Under the pieces are notes generated by a model that was not told the DNA's origin, did no database searches, and saw nothing but the letters and a program-made list of their open reading frames with translations. From QHXM01 sp032160165 (lineage in GTDB: Bacteria > Acidobacteriota > Blastocatellia > Pyrinomonadales > Pyrinomonadaceae), in the NCBI GenBank assembly GCA_032160165.1, contig JAVHWA010000025.1, forward strand, positions 1 to 64,000: 64,000 nucleotides of DNA. Reading direction: 5' to 3'. Of this stretch, positions 27,732-37,562 are shown piece after piece. A program made the position numbers and the translations under genes. The first letter of the stretch is position 1. Each line of letters starts with the position of its first letter.

Positions 27732-27964
27732 GCCAGCGGAGCTGGCGACAGCATAAAGCCTGGGGCGCAAGCCCCACGTCTGTTTAGCGTAGAGTTTCCA
27801 GCCCACGAAGTGGGCGACAGCCGATGAAAGTTATCGACTTTAACAAGAGTTCGGGCTGTCGCACGCTACGCGCGCTCGATATTCTCGGCAACCTTATCCT
27901 GGGGTTCCGCTCGCTTAGCTCGCTTCACCCCAGGATTTATGCTTCCACCCGCTTCGCGGGGTTT
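27732..27964. repeat. REP-like cluster of short palindromes
   Basis: Five compact palindromes in 230 bases: GCCAGCGGAGCTGGC (27732-27746), TGGGGCGCAAGCCCCA (27761-27776), GCCCACGAAGTGGGC (27801-27815), a longer CCTGGGGT/ACCCCAGG pair (27899-27934) and CCCGCTTCGCGGG near 27948. The loops GGAG, GCAA and GAAG are similar in type. It fills the 455-base region upstream of rlmN, in which I see no gene. Confidence 0.75.
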
Positions 27965-28017
27965 AGGGAACTCTCTTCGCAGGACCCATCAAGAGCTCGC
28001 TGAAGTCCGCCAGACAA

Positions 28018-28057
28018 CAAAAAAAGGTGCGCCTGCGAACGAAGGCGCACCTTTACA
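28018..28057 (-). terminator. Rho-independent terminator of the small secreted protein gene
   Basis: A 10-bp perfect stem AAGGTGCGCC / GGCGCACCTT with a 10-base loop. Read on the minus strand it is followed by a run of seven T. It lies 25-65 bases past the stop of the gene ending at 28082. Confidence 0.85.
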
Positions 28058-28081
28058 TGTAATGTCTTGACGTACAGCCGG

Positions 28082-28465
28082 TCAGCGAGCAAGGGCGGCT
28101 TGGGCGTTGCGAACCTCTACAACGACGCTCTTATTGGCGCCGGGGAAAGCAACGCTAACCAGCGCCTGGGGCTCACTGGTTTGCGTCAGGATTATTTCCA
28201 TCCCGAAGGTGCTGGTTTTGCGGTCCTCCAAGTGGGCGACAGTCTTTGCGACCACCGATTTGTCTTTGGCCAAAACGGTCAGCTCACTCTTCGCTTCGTC
28301 GAATGACAGTTTGTAAGTGCCTTTTTTGACCAGGGTCTCGCCGACCGTGAAGTCCATTCCGAAAGTCACCACGGTGCTGCGCACCTTGCCGCCGGCGAAA
28401 GCCATGCTTACTGACAGTGCGCACACTACGAACGCGATCATCATGCGAATTGCGGATTTCTTCAT
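28082..28465 (-). CDS. Small secreted protein of unknown function
   Basis: A 127-residue protein with a signal peptide (IRMMIAFVVCALSVSMAFAG). The mature part is a single compact beta-rich domain, with KKGTYKLSFDEAKSELTVLAKDKSVVAKT typical in shape of small barrel proteins in this phylum, but I do not recognise it by name. A strong AGAGGAG sits 9 bases before the ATG and a clear terminator follows the stop, so it is a well-defined single-gene unit. Confidence 0.72.
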   Translation of the reverse strand: MKKSAIRMMIAFVVCALSVSMAFAGGKVRSTVVTFGMDFTVGETLVKKGTYKLSFDEAKSELTVLAKDKSVVAKTVAHLEDRKTSTFGMEIILTQTSEPQALVSVAFPGANKSVVVEVRNAQAALAR

Positions 28466-28835
28466 AACTAGTACTCCTCTTGTAATCGCCCCATGGAAAA
28501 ACAGCCTCCCTGACCTACGCGAAGGAAAGAGGATTTCCGGGGAACTGGTTAGTCATTGCAAAAGCAGACTGCCGGATCGAAAACACCTTGTTCTCTAATG
28601 TCCTCGTGTTCTGCTTTGAGAACAGTGCAGCCGCTACACCCGTATCACACTGATTCGTCCTGTTTCAGCAGGGCTTCTGTAACAGCAGCTCCGACCAGGG
28701 GAGCACGCCGGTGATGTCAATCACCCGTACGCGAGCATTTGCCGCAAAGTTCGTACAAAGAATTGAACCAGTTCAGAAATTCGGAGGGTGCTTAGAGCGG
28801 ATGTTTTGCTATCGAGAGATATCGAACATACAAAA
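28466..28835. other. Gene-free stretch
   Basis: About 370 bases between the small secreted gene and the M16 terminator. I see no gene, tRNA or array; some AT-rich spots near 28570-28640 may hold the promoter for the leftward secreted-protein gene. Confidence 0.5.
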
Positions 28836-28872
28836 GACCACGCTGATGAGGATTCATCAGCGCGGCCTTTGC
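28836..28872 (-). terminator. Terminator-like hairpin after the M16 gene
   Basis: Imperfect stem CCACGCTGATGA / TCATCAGCGCGG with a short loop. On the minus strand it is followed by TCTTTTG, consistent with an intrinsic terminator for the peptidase gene that stops at 28906. Confidence 0.7.
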
Positions 28873-28905
28873 ACTTCTGTAATTCCAGGGAGTTGGAAAC
28901 GTTTG

Positions 28906-31900
28906 CTAGCGACGCGTCCCTCCCTCAACGCTTCCACCGCCACCGCTGCTGCCTTCGCCCGATGGTCGACCTTCGACGTCGAGAAAGGTTGTGGTCGTGC
29001 CCACATCGGTCAGCGAACGCAGGCCAGGTTCAATCACTTTGCGATCACCAACCACCAGAATCGCCATCTTTGAAGGATCGAGATAACGAGTCGCGACGTT
29101 GTTGACATCCTCCAGCTTTACGGCACGAACACGCGCGATATAGCTGTTGAAGTAATCGTCCGGCAAATTGTATAGAACTATGTCTGTCAGACGGTTCGCG
29201 ATTTGTTCGGGTGTTTCGAAGCCGCGCGGGAAGCCACGTATGATAGCCTGCTTGGAAAACTCTAGCTCTTCCGGAGTGACGGCACGTTCCCCTCGAATCC
29301 CCCTCAGTTCTTTCATGAACTCGAAGACCGATTCCTTCGTCACAGCAGTCTGAACACCGGCGGTTGCGAAGAAAGGCCCTGCGCCGCGGCGATAATCGAA
29401 CGAAGTGCGAGCCCCGTAGGTGTAGCCTTTGTCTTCGCGTAAGTTCATGTTGACGCGCGATGTAAACTGCCCGCCCAGCATGGTGTTCATCACAATCAAT
29501 GGGAAATAGTCGGGTGTTGAGCGCGGCTGTCCAACCTGTCCGATCATGAGGACGCTTTGCGCCGCACCCGGTTTGTCCACGATGTAGAGCGTTGCCTTGT
29601 CCCTGGAAGGCGGCATTTCGATTCTCACCGCCGGGACCTGGGCCCGCTTCCAGTTCGAAAAGGCACGCTCGAGTTTTGGAATCAAGGTGGCAGGGTTGAC
29701 GTCTCCTGCCACAATCAAGGCTGAGTTATTGGGTCGATAGTATGTCTCGTAGAATCGCGTCACGTCCTCGGCCGTTATGGCGCCTACGCTCTGCTCATCA
29801 CCTTGCGCAGGGTGCCCGTAAGGATGGTTTCGACCGAAGAGCAGCGATGCGTACACCACCGAGGCGATCGCGGTCGAGTCGTCGCGACGCTGCATCAGTG
29901 CGCTTAGGCGATTCTTGCGTTGAAGCTCGAGCTCATTCGCTGCGAACGCCGGATTGGTCACGACGTCTGAATAGATCTCGAGCGCTCGATCGAGATGTTT
30001 GGAAAGCGTCAGCAGGTTGAGGTTGCTGCTGTCGAAATCAGAGCTCGTTCCCAATCTCGCCCCGATGGCCCCCAACTGATTAGAGACCTCGAGTGACGAC
30101 CGAGTCTTTGTCCCTTCGTCAATCAATGCCGCTGTCAAATTTGAGAGGCCGGCGCGGTCCTGCGGGTCAGCCGCGGCACCCGTACGGACGACCAGGTTCA
30201 TGTTAACCACAGGCACTTCGTGCTGCTCGACGATCAGGACCTCAAGGCCATTCGACAGCGTGCGACGCTGCAACTGCGGGAGTCTGAAACGAGGGTCCGC
30301 TTTAGGCTTGGGCTGATCATATAAGCCGCCGGTCTGCGACGGAGCTTTGACGATTTCGCCCGTCCGCTTTCCGGCAGTAATCGGAGGAGTCGCTCCGGCG
30401 GGGGTGGTGGCAGCAGCCTCGGACTTCGTCTGCGGCTGCACTCCGGCAGGCGTAGTTCCGCCGGTTCGAGCCGTGGTTGATGCAGTTGTTTGTGCCGCGG
30501 TCTGTTGCGATGGAGTGGCTATCGCGCCTGTTGGGCTGGTCGGAGTTGGATCGCCGGTGGTCTTTCCCCGCTGTCGGGGAGTTACGGTCAGCACCAGCCG
30601 CTTGTCCGTCAAATATCCATTCGCCACACGCGTCACGTCGGCTGGCGTGACGCTTCTGTAGCGTACAAGGTCCTGCTGAAAAAACCCGGGCTGACTGAGA
30701 AAGACCGAGTACTGATTCAACTGATCACTCTTGCCGCCGAATCCGCCGACTGTCTGCAGGCCGTAAATAAATGAAGATTCGCGGGCATTGTATGCTCGCT
30801 CCATTTCTTCATTGGTGGCGGGCTCTGTTTTGAGCTTTGCTATCTCAGCGTCGATCGCCTGTTCCAGCACTTCCAGCTTCACACCAGGCTTGGCCGTAGC
30901 AACGATCTGGAACTGCCCCGCCAGTTCGCGTGAATTGTGAAACGCCGAGACGTCCTGTGCGATCTGTTTCTCGTAGACCAGCGACCGGTATAGCCGCGAC
31001 CCTTTTCCGCCGGCAAGGACGAATGCGAGTTGATCCAGCGGAGCATCGTTGCTTGTGTACTGGGGCTCCGTGTGCCATGAGAGGTAGAGGCGCGGAAGTG
31101 AAACGCGATCGTCCATAGTCAATCGCATTTCTTTTTCCATCACCGGACGAGCGGGTTCGGGTTTCATGACCTCCGGGCCTCGCTTGAGCGGCCCAAAGTA
31201 TTTCTCGACCAATTGACGGGCCTCGGCCTGATTGAGATCGCCAGCGATGGTCAGGCTGGCGTTGTTGGGCGTATAGAACCGCCGGAAAAACGCGGACACA
31301 TCTTCACGCGACGCTGCCGTTAGATCGTCCAGCGATCCGATCGTCAACCAATGATAAGGGTGGTTCGAGGGATACATGGCCTCGGCGATTTTGGCAGAGA
31401 CCAACCCGTATGGTCTGTTGTCGTAATTCTGTCGCTTCTCGTTCTTGACGACGTCGCGCTGGTTGTTGAGTTTAGCCTCGGTCAACGCGTCGAGCAGATA
31501 GCCCATGCGGTCCGATTCGAGCCAAAGCGCAAGCTCCAGGAAATTCGAAGGTACGACCTCCCAGTAATTAGTACGGTCGGTGTTGGTCGAGCCATTCAGC
31601 GATCCGCCGGCCTCCTGCAATGGCACAAAGTAATCGTCATCGTGATGCAGCGACCCCTGGAACATCATATGTTCGAAGAGATGTGCGAATCCGGTCCTGC
31701 CGGGGACTTCGTTCTTCGATCCCACGTGATACCAGACGTTGACGGCAACGATGGGCGTGGAATGGTCTTCGTGCAGGATGACGCGAAGGCCGTTGGCTAG
31801 CTTGAACTCAGTGAATTTGATTGGCGGCAGGACGCCCGACGCGCTCGTCGACTTCGGCGCAACCTTCCTTCTTCTCTGCGCAAACGCCGCAGCCGGCGTC

Positions 31901-31947
31901 AAAAGTGAGACGGCAAGCAGGATAATGAACAGACGTTTCATTCTCAT
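28906..31947 (-). CDS. Double-domain M16 metallopeptidase, exported
   Basis: About 1013 residues with a signal peptide (MKRLFIILLAVSLLTPAAAFAQ). The N-terminal M16 domain has the inverted zinc motif HLFEH (HxxEH) in RTGFAHLFEHMMFQG and a downstream glutamate, so it should be active; the C-terminal half repeats the fold (LIVEQHEVPVVNMNLVVRTG) but the motif position reads GLSNLTAAL, so it is the usual non-catalytic half. A linker rich in Thr, Ala, Pro and Gln joins them. The frame is open to 31998, but the ATG at 31947 (or 31941) starts the signal peptide. Substrates are unknown peptides in the periplasm. Confidence 0.92.
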   Translation of the reverse strand: MRMKRLFIILLAVSLLTPAAAFAQRRRKVAPKSTSASGVLPPIKFTEFKLANGLRVILHEDHSTPIVAVNVWYHVGSKNEVPGRTGFAHLFEHMMFQGSLHHDDDYFVPLQEAGGSLNGSTNTDRTNYWEVVPSNFLELALWLESDRMGYLLDALTEAKLNNQRDVVKNEKRQNYDNRPYGLVSAKIAEAMYPSNHPYHWLTIGSLDDLTAASREDVSAFFRRFYTPNNASLTIAGDLNQAEARQLVEKYFGPLKRGPEVMKPEPARPVMEKEMRLTMDDRVSLPRLYLSWHTEPQYTSNDAPLDQLAFVLAGGKGSRLYRSLVYEKQIAQDVSAFHNSRELAGQFQIVATAKPGVKLEVLEQAIDAEIAKLKTEPATNEEMERAYNARESSFIYGLQTVGGFGGKSDQLNQYSVFLSQPGFFQQDLVRYRSVTPADVTRVANGYLTDKRLVLTVTPRQRGKTTGDPTPTSPTGAIATPSQQTAAQTTASTTARTGGTTPAGVQPQTKSEAAATTPAGATPPITAGKRTGEIVKAPSQTGGLYDQPKPKADPRFRLPQLQRRTLSNGLEVLIVEQHEVPVVNMNLVVRTGAAADPQDRAGLSNLTAALIDEGTKTRSSLEVSNQLGAIGARLGTSSDFDSSNLNLLTLSKHLDRALEIYSDVVTNPAFAANELELQRKNRLSALMQRRDDSTAIASVVYASLLFGRNHPYGHPAQGDEQSVGAITAEDVTRFYETYYRPNNSALIVAGDVNPATLIPKLERAFSNWKRAQVPAVRIEMPPSRDKATLYIVDKPGAAQSVLMIGQVGQPRSTPDYFPLIVMNTMLGGQFTSRVNMNLREDKGYTYGARTSFDYRRGAGPFFATAGVQTAVTKESVFEFMKELRGIRGERAVTPEELEFSKQAIIRGFPRGFETPEQIANRLTDIVLYNLPDDYFNSYIARVRAVKLEDVNNVATRYLDPSKMAILVVGDRKVIEPGLRSLTDVGTTTTFLDVEGRPSGEGSSGGGGSVEGGTRR

Positions 31948-32189
31948 CTCTGAATCTCCTTCGAGTGATGCGAGAGAAAAAGAGGCGTACGCGCACACGA
32001 GGTTTCGCGGCCGTCGTCTCTTCTCAGTTTATGGGTAATAGCCAGGGGATGAATCCGGGCGCCATTCTAGCGCGGAGATCTGCAATGCGCAATATTGCGA
32101 AGCCTCGGTCGGCTTTAGAGGATCGACCCGCCTTCAGGCGTTTTCCGTCGCCCGATCCGTCCTGCTAGAATCAGTCAAACAATAAACCA

Positions 32190-33785
32190 ATGGCGTTGGA
32201 AACAGACTTCATAGTTATTGGCAGCGGGATCGCCGGGCTACGCGCGGCCATCGAGCTGGCGCGTACCGGCGCCGGTGTCACCGTTCTCACTAAAGACCGC
32301 ACGGACGAATCCAACACCGAGTATGCGCAGGGCGGAATCGCAGTCGCACTCTCGGAAGACGACGAGGTCGCTCTCCACGAAGAGGACACATTGAACGCTG
32401 GAGCGGGACTCTGCGACCCGACGGCTGTTCGCGTGATGGTGGAAGACGGACCTGGTTACATTCAGCAGTTAATTGAGTGGGGAACAGAGTTCGATCGCGA
32501 GGGAGGTCGCCTGGTCTTCACACAGGAAGCTGCGCACTCTCGACGTCGGATACTGCACGCGCACGGCGACTCGACCGGCCGCGAAATCGTCCGGGCCTTA
32601 ATCAGTCGAGCTCGAGCAGAGCGTGACATCGTTTTCATGGCGCACGCCGCGACCGATTCATTGCTGCTGGTTGAAGATCGGGTGCGCGGCGTTCGATATA
32701 TCGATCCCGTCGTCAAGGCCCCTCGTGAACTGTGGGCGCGCGCGGTAATCCTGGCGTCGGGCGGCGCCGGACAGGTTTTCCTGCACACCACGAATCCTGA
32801 TGTAGCGACCGGCGATGGAATGGCGATGGCCTACGCCGCCGGCGCCGAGCTCGCCGATATGGAATTTATTCAGTTCCACCCGACGGCACTGAATCTTGAG
32901 GGAGCCCCTCGCTTCTTACTCTCTGAAGCCATGCGCGGAGAGGGCGGCGTCCTGCGCAATGTTGATGGCGAACGTTTCATGAGCCGCTACGACGAGCGTG
33001 AAGAAATGGCGCCACGAGATATCGTCAGTCGAGCGATAGTCGCAGAGATGCAACGGACCGCAAGTCGAACCGTCTATCTTGATTTGACCGGGCTGGATCC
33101 GAGATTCGTACGCGATCGTTTTCCCAAGATCTACGAGACGTGCCTTCGTTACGAACTCGACATTGCCGTCGACCTCTTGCCCGTTTCGCCCGCTTCGCAC
33201 TACTGCATGGGGGGCGTGCGGACCGATCTCTTCGGGCGAACCAGCATGCGTGGCCTCTATGCCGCAGGAGAGGTCGCCTCGACAGGAGTTCACGGCGCCA
33301 ATCGCCTGGCATCGAATTCGCTACTCGAAGGTCTCGTCTTCGGCGCGCGCGCGGGCCACGCCGCCGGAGAGGACCATGCGAACTACGACGCTGACCGCCC
33401 CCGTCAGTCGGTGAGCTCTGAGCCCGACGCGCATTTCGCCGTGCCTCGTCACGGGGAAGTGGCAGTGGCTGTGCGAAAGAGAGTAAAGCGCCTGATGTGG
33501 GATCGAGTGGGAATTCTACGGAGCAGGGAATTGATCATGCGGGCGCTGTGGGAGTTTGAGCAAATAGCACGTGCCCCACTTGCGCGGCCTTCGAGAAACT
33601 TTCTTGAAGTAGCTACCCTGATAGCTCGAAGCGCGCTTTGGCGTGAAGAGTCGCGCGGCGCCCACTTCCGGGCCGATTATCCAATCCGCGACGACGAGCG
33701 TTGGCTAGCGCATTCGATCGTTCGCATGGGTTCGGAGATTTTTCCCAGTGCGGCGATAGCCGATAACTCTGCTGGCGAAAGATAA
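32190..33785 (+). CDS. nadB: L-aspartate oxidase
   Basis: Flavoprotein that oxidises L-aspartate to iminoaspartate for NAD synthesis. The 531-residue protein has the FAD-binding GSGIAG (11-16), TEYAQGGIA, the substrate-site AAHSRRRILHAHGD, SHYCMGGVRTD and the late LYAAGEVASTGVHGANRLASNSLLEG. It ends with the helical domain typical of NadB rather than of fumarate reductase. No nadA or nadC is seen nearby. Confidence 0.94.
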   Translation: MALETDFIVIGSGIAGLRAAIELARTGAGVTVLTKDRTDESNTEYAQGGIAVALSEDDEVALHEEDTLNAGAGLCDPTAVRVMVEDGPGYIQQLIEWGTEFDREGGRLVFTQEAAHSRRRILHAHGDSTGREIVRALISRARAERDIVFMAHAATDSLLLVEDRVRGVRYIDPVVKAPRELWARAVILASGGAGQVFLHTTNPDVATGDGMAMAYAAGAELADMEFIQFHPTALNLEGAPRFLLSEAMRGEGGVLRNVDGERFMSRYDEREEMAPRDIVSRAIVAEMQRTASRTVYLDLTGLDPRFVRDRFPKIYETCLRYELDIAVDLLPVSPASHYCMGGVRTDLFGRTSMRGLYAAGEVASTGVHGANRLASNSLLEGLVFGARAGHAAGEDHANYDADRPRQSVSSEPDAHFAVPRHGEVAVAVRKRVKRLMWDRVGILRSRELIMRALWEFEQIARAPLARPSRNFLEVATLIARSALWREESRGAHFRADYPIRDDERWLAHSIVRMGSEIFPSAAIADNSAGER

Positions 33786-33788
33786 GCT

Positions 33789-33829
33789 GCAGCCAAAGCG
33801 GCGATCCCGATTGCTCGGGACCGCGCTGC
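33789..33829. terminator. Hairpin between convergent nadB and GWxTD genes
   Basis: Nested stem GCAGC...GCGG...TCCCGA-TTGC-TCGGGA...CCGC...GCTGC fills the 48-base gap between the two convergent stop codons. No T-run, so it may be a Rho-assisted or simply bidirectional structure. Confidence 0.55.
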
Positions 33830-33833
33830 GGGA

Positions 33834-35447
33834 CTATTTCGTAATAGTGAACTCACCTTTTTGAACCAGCGATTGGCCTGAGACGCGATCGCGTATACGA
33901 ATCTCGATTCTATAATCGCCAGTACCAAGATTGCGCGTGTCGATCAGACGGGCAAGTGTAAGACGCTGCCCGTAATCAGCCAGGCTCTGCCAGTCTTCGA
34001 TCTGCTTGCCCAGCTCTTTGCCGTCCTTATTGAACAGAACGTACTGAACGTCAACCGATGGTCGAAGCGTCGTCTGGTCCATGCCAACGTTGTAGACCTG
34101 CATGTAGACGCCGACCGGCTGGCCGCGGCGGTAGCTTCCCTCGAGGTTTGGTATAACCTTGGTCTGGCCGATCATGAACTGGATCGGCGCCGCCGAAGTA
34201 TTAGTCACGTTCTCGAGTCTAGAGGCAAGAACAAGAGTCGACATTCCCAGTACGCCGCGCTCGTACTTGGGGACCTCGAATCCGACTTTGCGTATACCCA
34301 TAGCTCCGGTTTCGAGATCGCGCACAGTTATTTCAACTTTGTATCTACCGGGGGCGAGGACTACGGCTTTTTGATAAGCGGATTTTCGTTCCTTCGCTTC
34401 AATCAGCTCAGCAGGCGAAGCCGTTGTCTCGACCGAATCTTCGAAGGCGCCGATGCGTTTGCCGGAGACCGAAATGACGCGGCCGAAGATATTCATACGG
34501 GCCCGCTGCAGGCCGCCGCTATCGCCAAAGTGCAGCTCGCTGTTTTCGGTTTGGATTGTTATGGTACTGATGACGCGTTCGTCCGACTGACGGAAGAAAT
34601 CTACTCGAACGTCGAAGTTGAGCGGGTTGGCCGGCACTATCGGGCCACTCGTCAGAGTTAGGTGGCCCTCTTCGTCCCGCGACTGGACCTGCGGAGCTTC
34701 AGAAAGTTGGCGCAGCAAATCTATGCGGCGGAATGGCGAGTCTTGTTCCCTTTGATAGCCGTTCGAGTTTCCCAGTCCCGCGATCCTGTTTGCCTTGTCT
34801 TCAAGTCCGAGTTGCTCTGCCAGCGTTTGGCCCGCGCCCGGGACATTGGCCAGCGCGTCTTTCTCGTCTGGTGAACGCGCTATCCGATACTCGCCGCTGC
34901 CGGTCGGGTCGACGAACTCGATCTCTATGCCCGACCCGATGCCTGGCAGGTTCCGATAGAACCAGATCTCAAATGGATAGGTCGACGTCGATCCACCGCC
35001 CTGGTACGACGGCCGGTCGTAATTCCCGCCCACGGGATGGGTCTCGATTTCATCCGGCTTGCCGTACATGATGTAGATCCGGCCGCGATCTGTTTTCCAT
35101 CCAGGGATCCCCGAGCTGTAATGCTCGTTCGCGTAAGCAAGACGCTCGTAGTGCTGGTCGCGATACTCGTTCTCCTCTGTGTCAGGGTCCGGATCACGCT
35201 TGCGCCAGACGATCTCGATAAAGTTCTCGCGCTCTTCGTCTGTAGTCAGCTTTTTGAAGGCATCGCGCTCCTGAGGCGTGATGATCCAACGCATATCCTC
35301 GTCAATCCACTTTTCAAGCGATCTCTTGCCTTCGGGCTTATCGTTCCGCTTTCGATTCGGCAAGTCCTGCGCAAAGATGCCGGACACCGAAAGCGCGAGC
35401 ACGAAAGAGGCTAACAACACGAGGCGCAATCGTTTTTGGTGAGTCAT
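33834..35447 (-). CDS. GWxTD domain protein, exported (copy 1)
   Basis: A 537-residue protein with a signal peptide (LRLVLLASFVLALSVSGIFAQD). The GWxTD motif is GIPGWKTDRGRIYIMYGKPDE near residue 115. Two flanking blocks follow: TYPFEIWFYRNLPGIG and, later, beta-rich segments ending in RDRVSGQSLVQKGEFTITK. The GWxTD family is secreted, typical of Acidobacteria and Bacteroidetes, with no established function. It is a close paralogue of the next upstream gene on the same strand, of the same length; the signal peptide and the middle linker differ most. Confidence 0.85.
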   Translation of the reverse strand: MTHQKRLRLVLLASFVLALSVSGIFAQDLPNRKRNDKPEGKRSLEKWIDEDMRWIITPQERDAFKKLTTDEERENFIEIVWRKRDPDPDTEENEYRDQHYERLAYANEHYSSGIPGWKTDRGRIYIMYGKPDEIETHPVGGNYDRPSYQGGGSTSTYPFEIWFYRNLPGIGSGIEIEFVDPTGSGEYRIARSPDEKDALANVPGAGQTLAEQLGLEDKANRIAGLGNSNGYQREQDSPFRRIDLLRQLSEAPQVQSRDEEGHLTLTSGPIVPANPLNFDVRVDFFRQSDERVISTITIQTENSELHFGDSGGLQRARMNIFGRVISVSGKRIGAFEDSVETTASPAELIEAKERKSAYQKAVVLAPGRYKVEITVRDLETGAMGIRKVGFEVPKYERGVLGMSTLVLASRLENVTNTSAAPIQFMIGQTKVIPNLEGSYRRGQPVGVYMQVYNVGMDQTTLRPSVDVQYVLFNKDGKELGKQIEDWQSLADYGQRLTLARLIDTRNLGTGDYRIEIRIRDRVSGQSLVQKGEFTITK

Positions 35448-35521
35448 AGCCCGGTAGCTCCTTTTGAAGTTCGAAGAGGAAGAAACGCCATCAAGAGTTT
35501 GGTTGTAGGAAGATGCAAAAC

Positions 35522-35562
35522 GGGCTTCGAGTTCGAGTCAAGATACCCGAAACCCGAAGCCC
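35522..35562 (-). terminator. Hairpin between the two GWxTD genes
   Basis: Stem GGGCTTCG / CGAAGCCC (35522-35529 with 35555-35562) plus an inner GTTCG pair. It lies past the stop of copy 2 (35574) and before the start of copy 1. No strong T-run, so it may attenuate rather than fully end transcription. Confidence 0.55.
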
Positions 35563-35573
35563 CCATGTGAATA

Positions 35574-37187
35574 CTACTGCGTAACCGTGAACTTGCCTGA
35601 TTGGGTCAGCGATTGACCGGAGACGCGATCGCGTATGCGAATCTCGATTCCATATTCGCCAGTGCCGAGATTGCGTGTGTCGATAAGACGGGCAAGAGTC
35701 AGACGCTGGCCGTAATCTGCCAGGCCCTGCCAGTCCTCAGTTTGCTTGCCCAGTTCCTTGCCGTCCTTGTTGAGCAGAACGTATTGAACGTCAACCGATG
35801 GTCGAAGCGTCGTCTGGTCAGTGCCAACGTTGTAGACCTGCATGTAGACGCCGACCGGCTGACCGCGTTGATAGCTGCCCGCGAGGTTCGGAATGACCTT
35901 GGTCTGGCCGATCATGAACTGCGACCGCTCGAGGGAAGGATTAGTTACGCTCTCCAGCTTCGACGCCAACACAAGAGTGGAAGTACTGAGCAGTTTGGAA
36001 TCGTATTTGGGAACCTCGAATCCTATCCTTTGAACACCGGTAGCCCCGGTGGCGACGTCGCGTACGACTACTTCGACCTTGTATCGGCCTGGGGCAAGCA
36101 GGACCGGTTTCTGATAAGCGGACTTTCGTTCCTTGGCATCTACCAGCTCTGCAGGCGAGGCGGTTGTCTCGACCGAATCTTCGAAGATACCGACACGCTT
36201 GCCCGAGACCGCGATGACGCGTCCGAAGATATTCATACGGGCCCGCTGCAAGCCGCCGCTGTCGGCGAAGTGGAGGTCCTTGTTATCGGTCTGAATGGTG
36301 ATGGCTGTGATGACGCGTTCATCCGACTGACGAAAGAAATCGATGCGAACATCGAAGTTGAGCGGATTCTCTGAGACCTCGCCGCCGCCCGTAAGGGCCA
36401 GTTTGCCCTCTTCGTCTCTGAACTTGATTTGCGGCGCCTGACTAAGTTGGGCGTACAACTCGAGACGGCGGAACGGCGAATCCTGCTCGCGTGTGTAGCC
36501 ATTCGCATTACCCAAACCGGCAACGCGATCGGCCTTGTCAGACAGCCCAAGCTGCTCTGCCAGCGTCAGGCCCGCGCCGGGAATATTTTTGAGAGCGTCC
36601 TTTTCATCGGGAGAGCGTGCTATCCGATACTCTCCACTGCCCGTCGGATCAACGAATTCGATTTCGATTCCTGATCCAATGCCTGGAAGATAACGATAGA
36701 ACCAAATCTCAAAAGGATAAGTAGAAGTATTGCCACCACCTTCGTAAGACGGACGGTCATAGCTACCGCCCATCGGGTGGGTCTCCAACTCGTCGGGCTT
36801 ACCGTACATGATGTAGACACGACCACGGTCGGTTTTCCATCCAGGAATTCCGGAAGAGTAATGCTCGTTGGCGTAGGCGATGCGCTCGTAATATTCCTCG
36901 CGATACTCGTTCTCGTCTGTGTCCGGATCCGGATCGCGCCGGCGCCAGAAGATCTCTATGAAGTTCTCGCGTTCCTCGTCGGTCGCCAGCTTCTTGAATG
37001 CGTCCCGCTCCTGGGGCGTGATGATGTAGGCCACATCCTTATCGAGCCAATCTTTATAAGCCTTCTTCAGCTCGGGCTTTTCGTTTCGCTTTCGATTGGG
37101 TAAATCCTGGGCGAAGATGGCGGGAACGGCGATCGCCAGCATGAAAAGCGCCAACATCAACTGGCGAAGAAATTTCTGGTAGGACAT
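35574..37187 (-). CDS. GWxTD domain protein, exported (copy 2)
   Basis: 537 residues from the ATG at 37187, which is preceded by AGGAG; the frame is open to 37238 but that part is not signal-like. The signal peptide is LRQLMLALFMLAIAVPAIFAQ. It has the same blocks as copy 1, including GIPGWKTDRGRVYIMYGKPDELE and RDRVSGQSLTQSGKFTVTQ, with most residues identical, so the pair arose by tandem duplication. Function unknown; the conservation over the full length suggests both copies are retained for use. Confidence 0.85.
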   Translation of the reverse strand: MSYQKFLRQLMLALFMLAIAVPAIFAQDLPNRKRNEKPELKKAYKDWLDKDVAYIITPQERDAFKKLATDEERENFIEIFWRRRDPDPDTDENEYREEYYERIAYANEHYSSGIPGWKTDRGRVYIMYGKPDELETHPMGGSYDRPSYEGGGNTSTYPFEIWFYRYLPGIGSGIEIEFVDPTGSGEYRIARSPDEKDALKNIPGAGLTLAEQLGLSDKADRVAGLGNANGYTREQDSPFRRLELYAQLSQAPQIKFRDEEGKLALTGGGEVSENPLNFDVRIDFFRQSDERVITAITIQTDNKDLHFADSGGLQRARMNIFGRVIAVSGKRVGIFEDSVETTASPAELVDAKERKSAYQKPVLLAPGRYKVEVVVRDVATGATGVQRIGFEVPKYDSKLLSTSTLVLASKLESVTNPSLERSQFMIGQTKVIPNLAGSYQRGQPVGVYMQVYNVGTDQTTLRPSVDVQYVLLNKDGKELGKQTEDWQGLADYGQRLTLARLIDTRNLGTGEYGIEIRIRDRVSGQSLTQSGKFTVTQ

Positions 37188-37428
37188 AAGTTCAAAACTC
37201 CTGTTAAAAACCCTGGGGACCAAGGCCGACACTCCCAAACGGACGCAGACGAAAGCGAAGGGTTCTGAATGCCGGGTCGCGGCTGACCGGACGAGCGAGC
37301 GACTGTGGGCTAATCATTCGGGTTGCAAGACTCAGACAGACGAGGCCGGCTCACGTAACAGGGAATTCTAAGGCCTCAGTTAGACACAGTCAAGATGCCG
37401 CCAAATGGGTGGAAAGTTGCCCCAAAAG

Positions 37429-37562
37429 TGGTAAATGGTGAATGGTGAATGGTAAGTAGTGAATAGTGAACCGTAAATAGAAACTGCTGGTAGTTAATCG
37501 TAGATGATAAGCGGGGGACGGTGCCGCGCGCCTACTATTCACCATTCTCCATTCGCCATTCA
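37429..37562. repeat. Mirrored GAATGGT array
   Basis: Left arm 37429-37480 has words such as AATGGTGAATGGT and GTGAATAGTGAA; right arm 37530-37562 has CTATTCACCATTC and CCATTCGCCATTC, and reaches into the stop codon of tatC. The rest of the 370-base region between GWxTD copy 2 and tatC is featureless apart from likely promoter sequence for the GWxTD gene. Confidence 0.8.
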
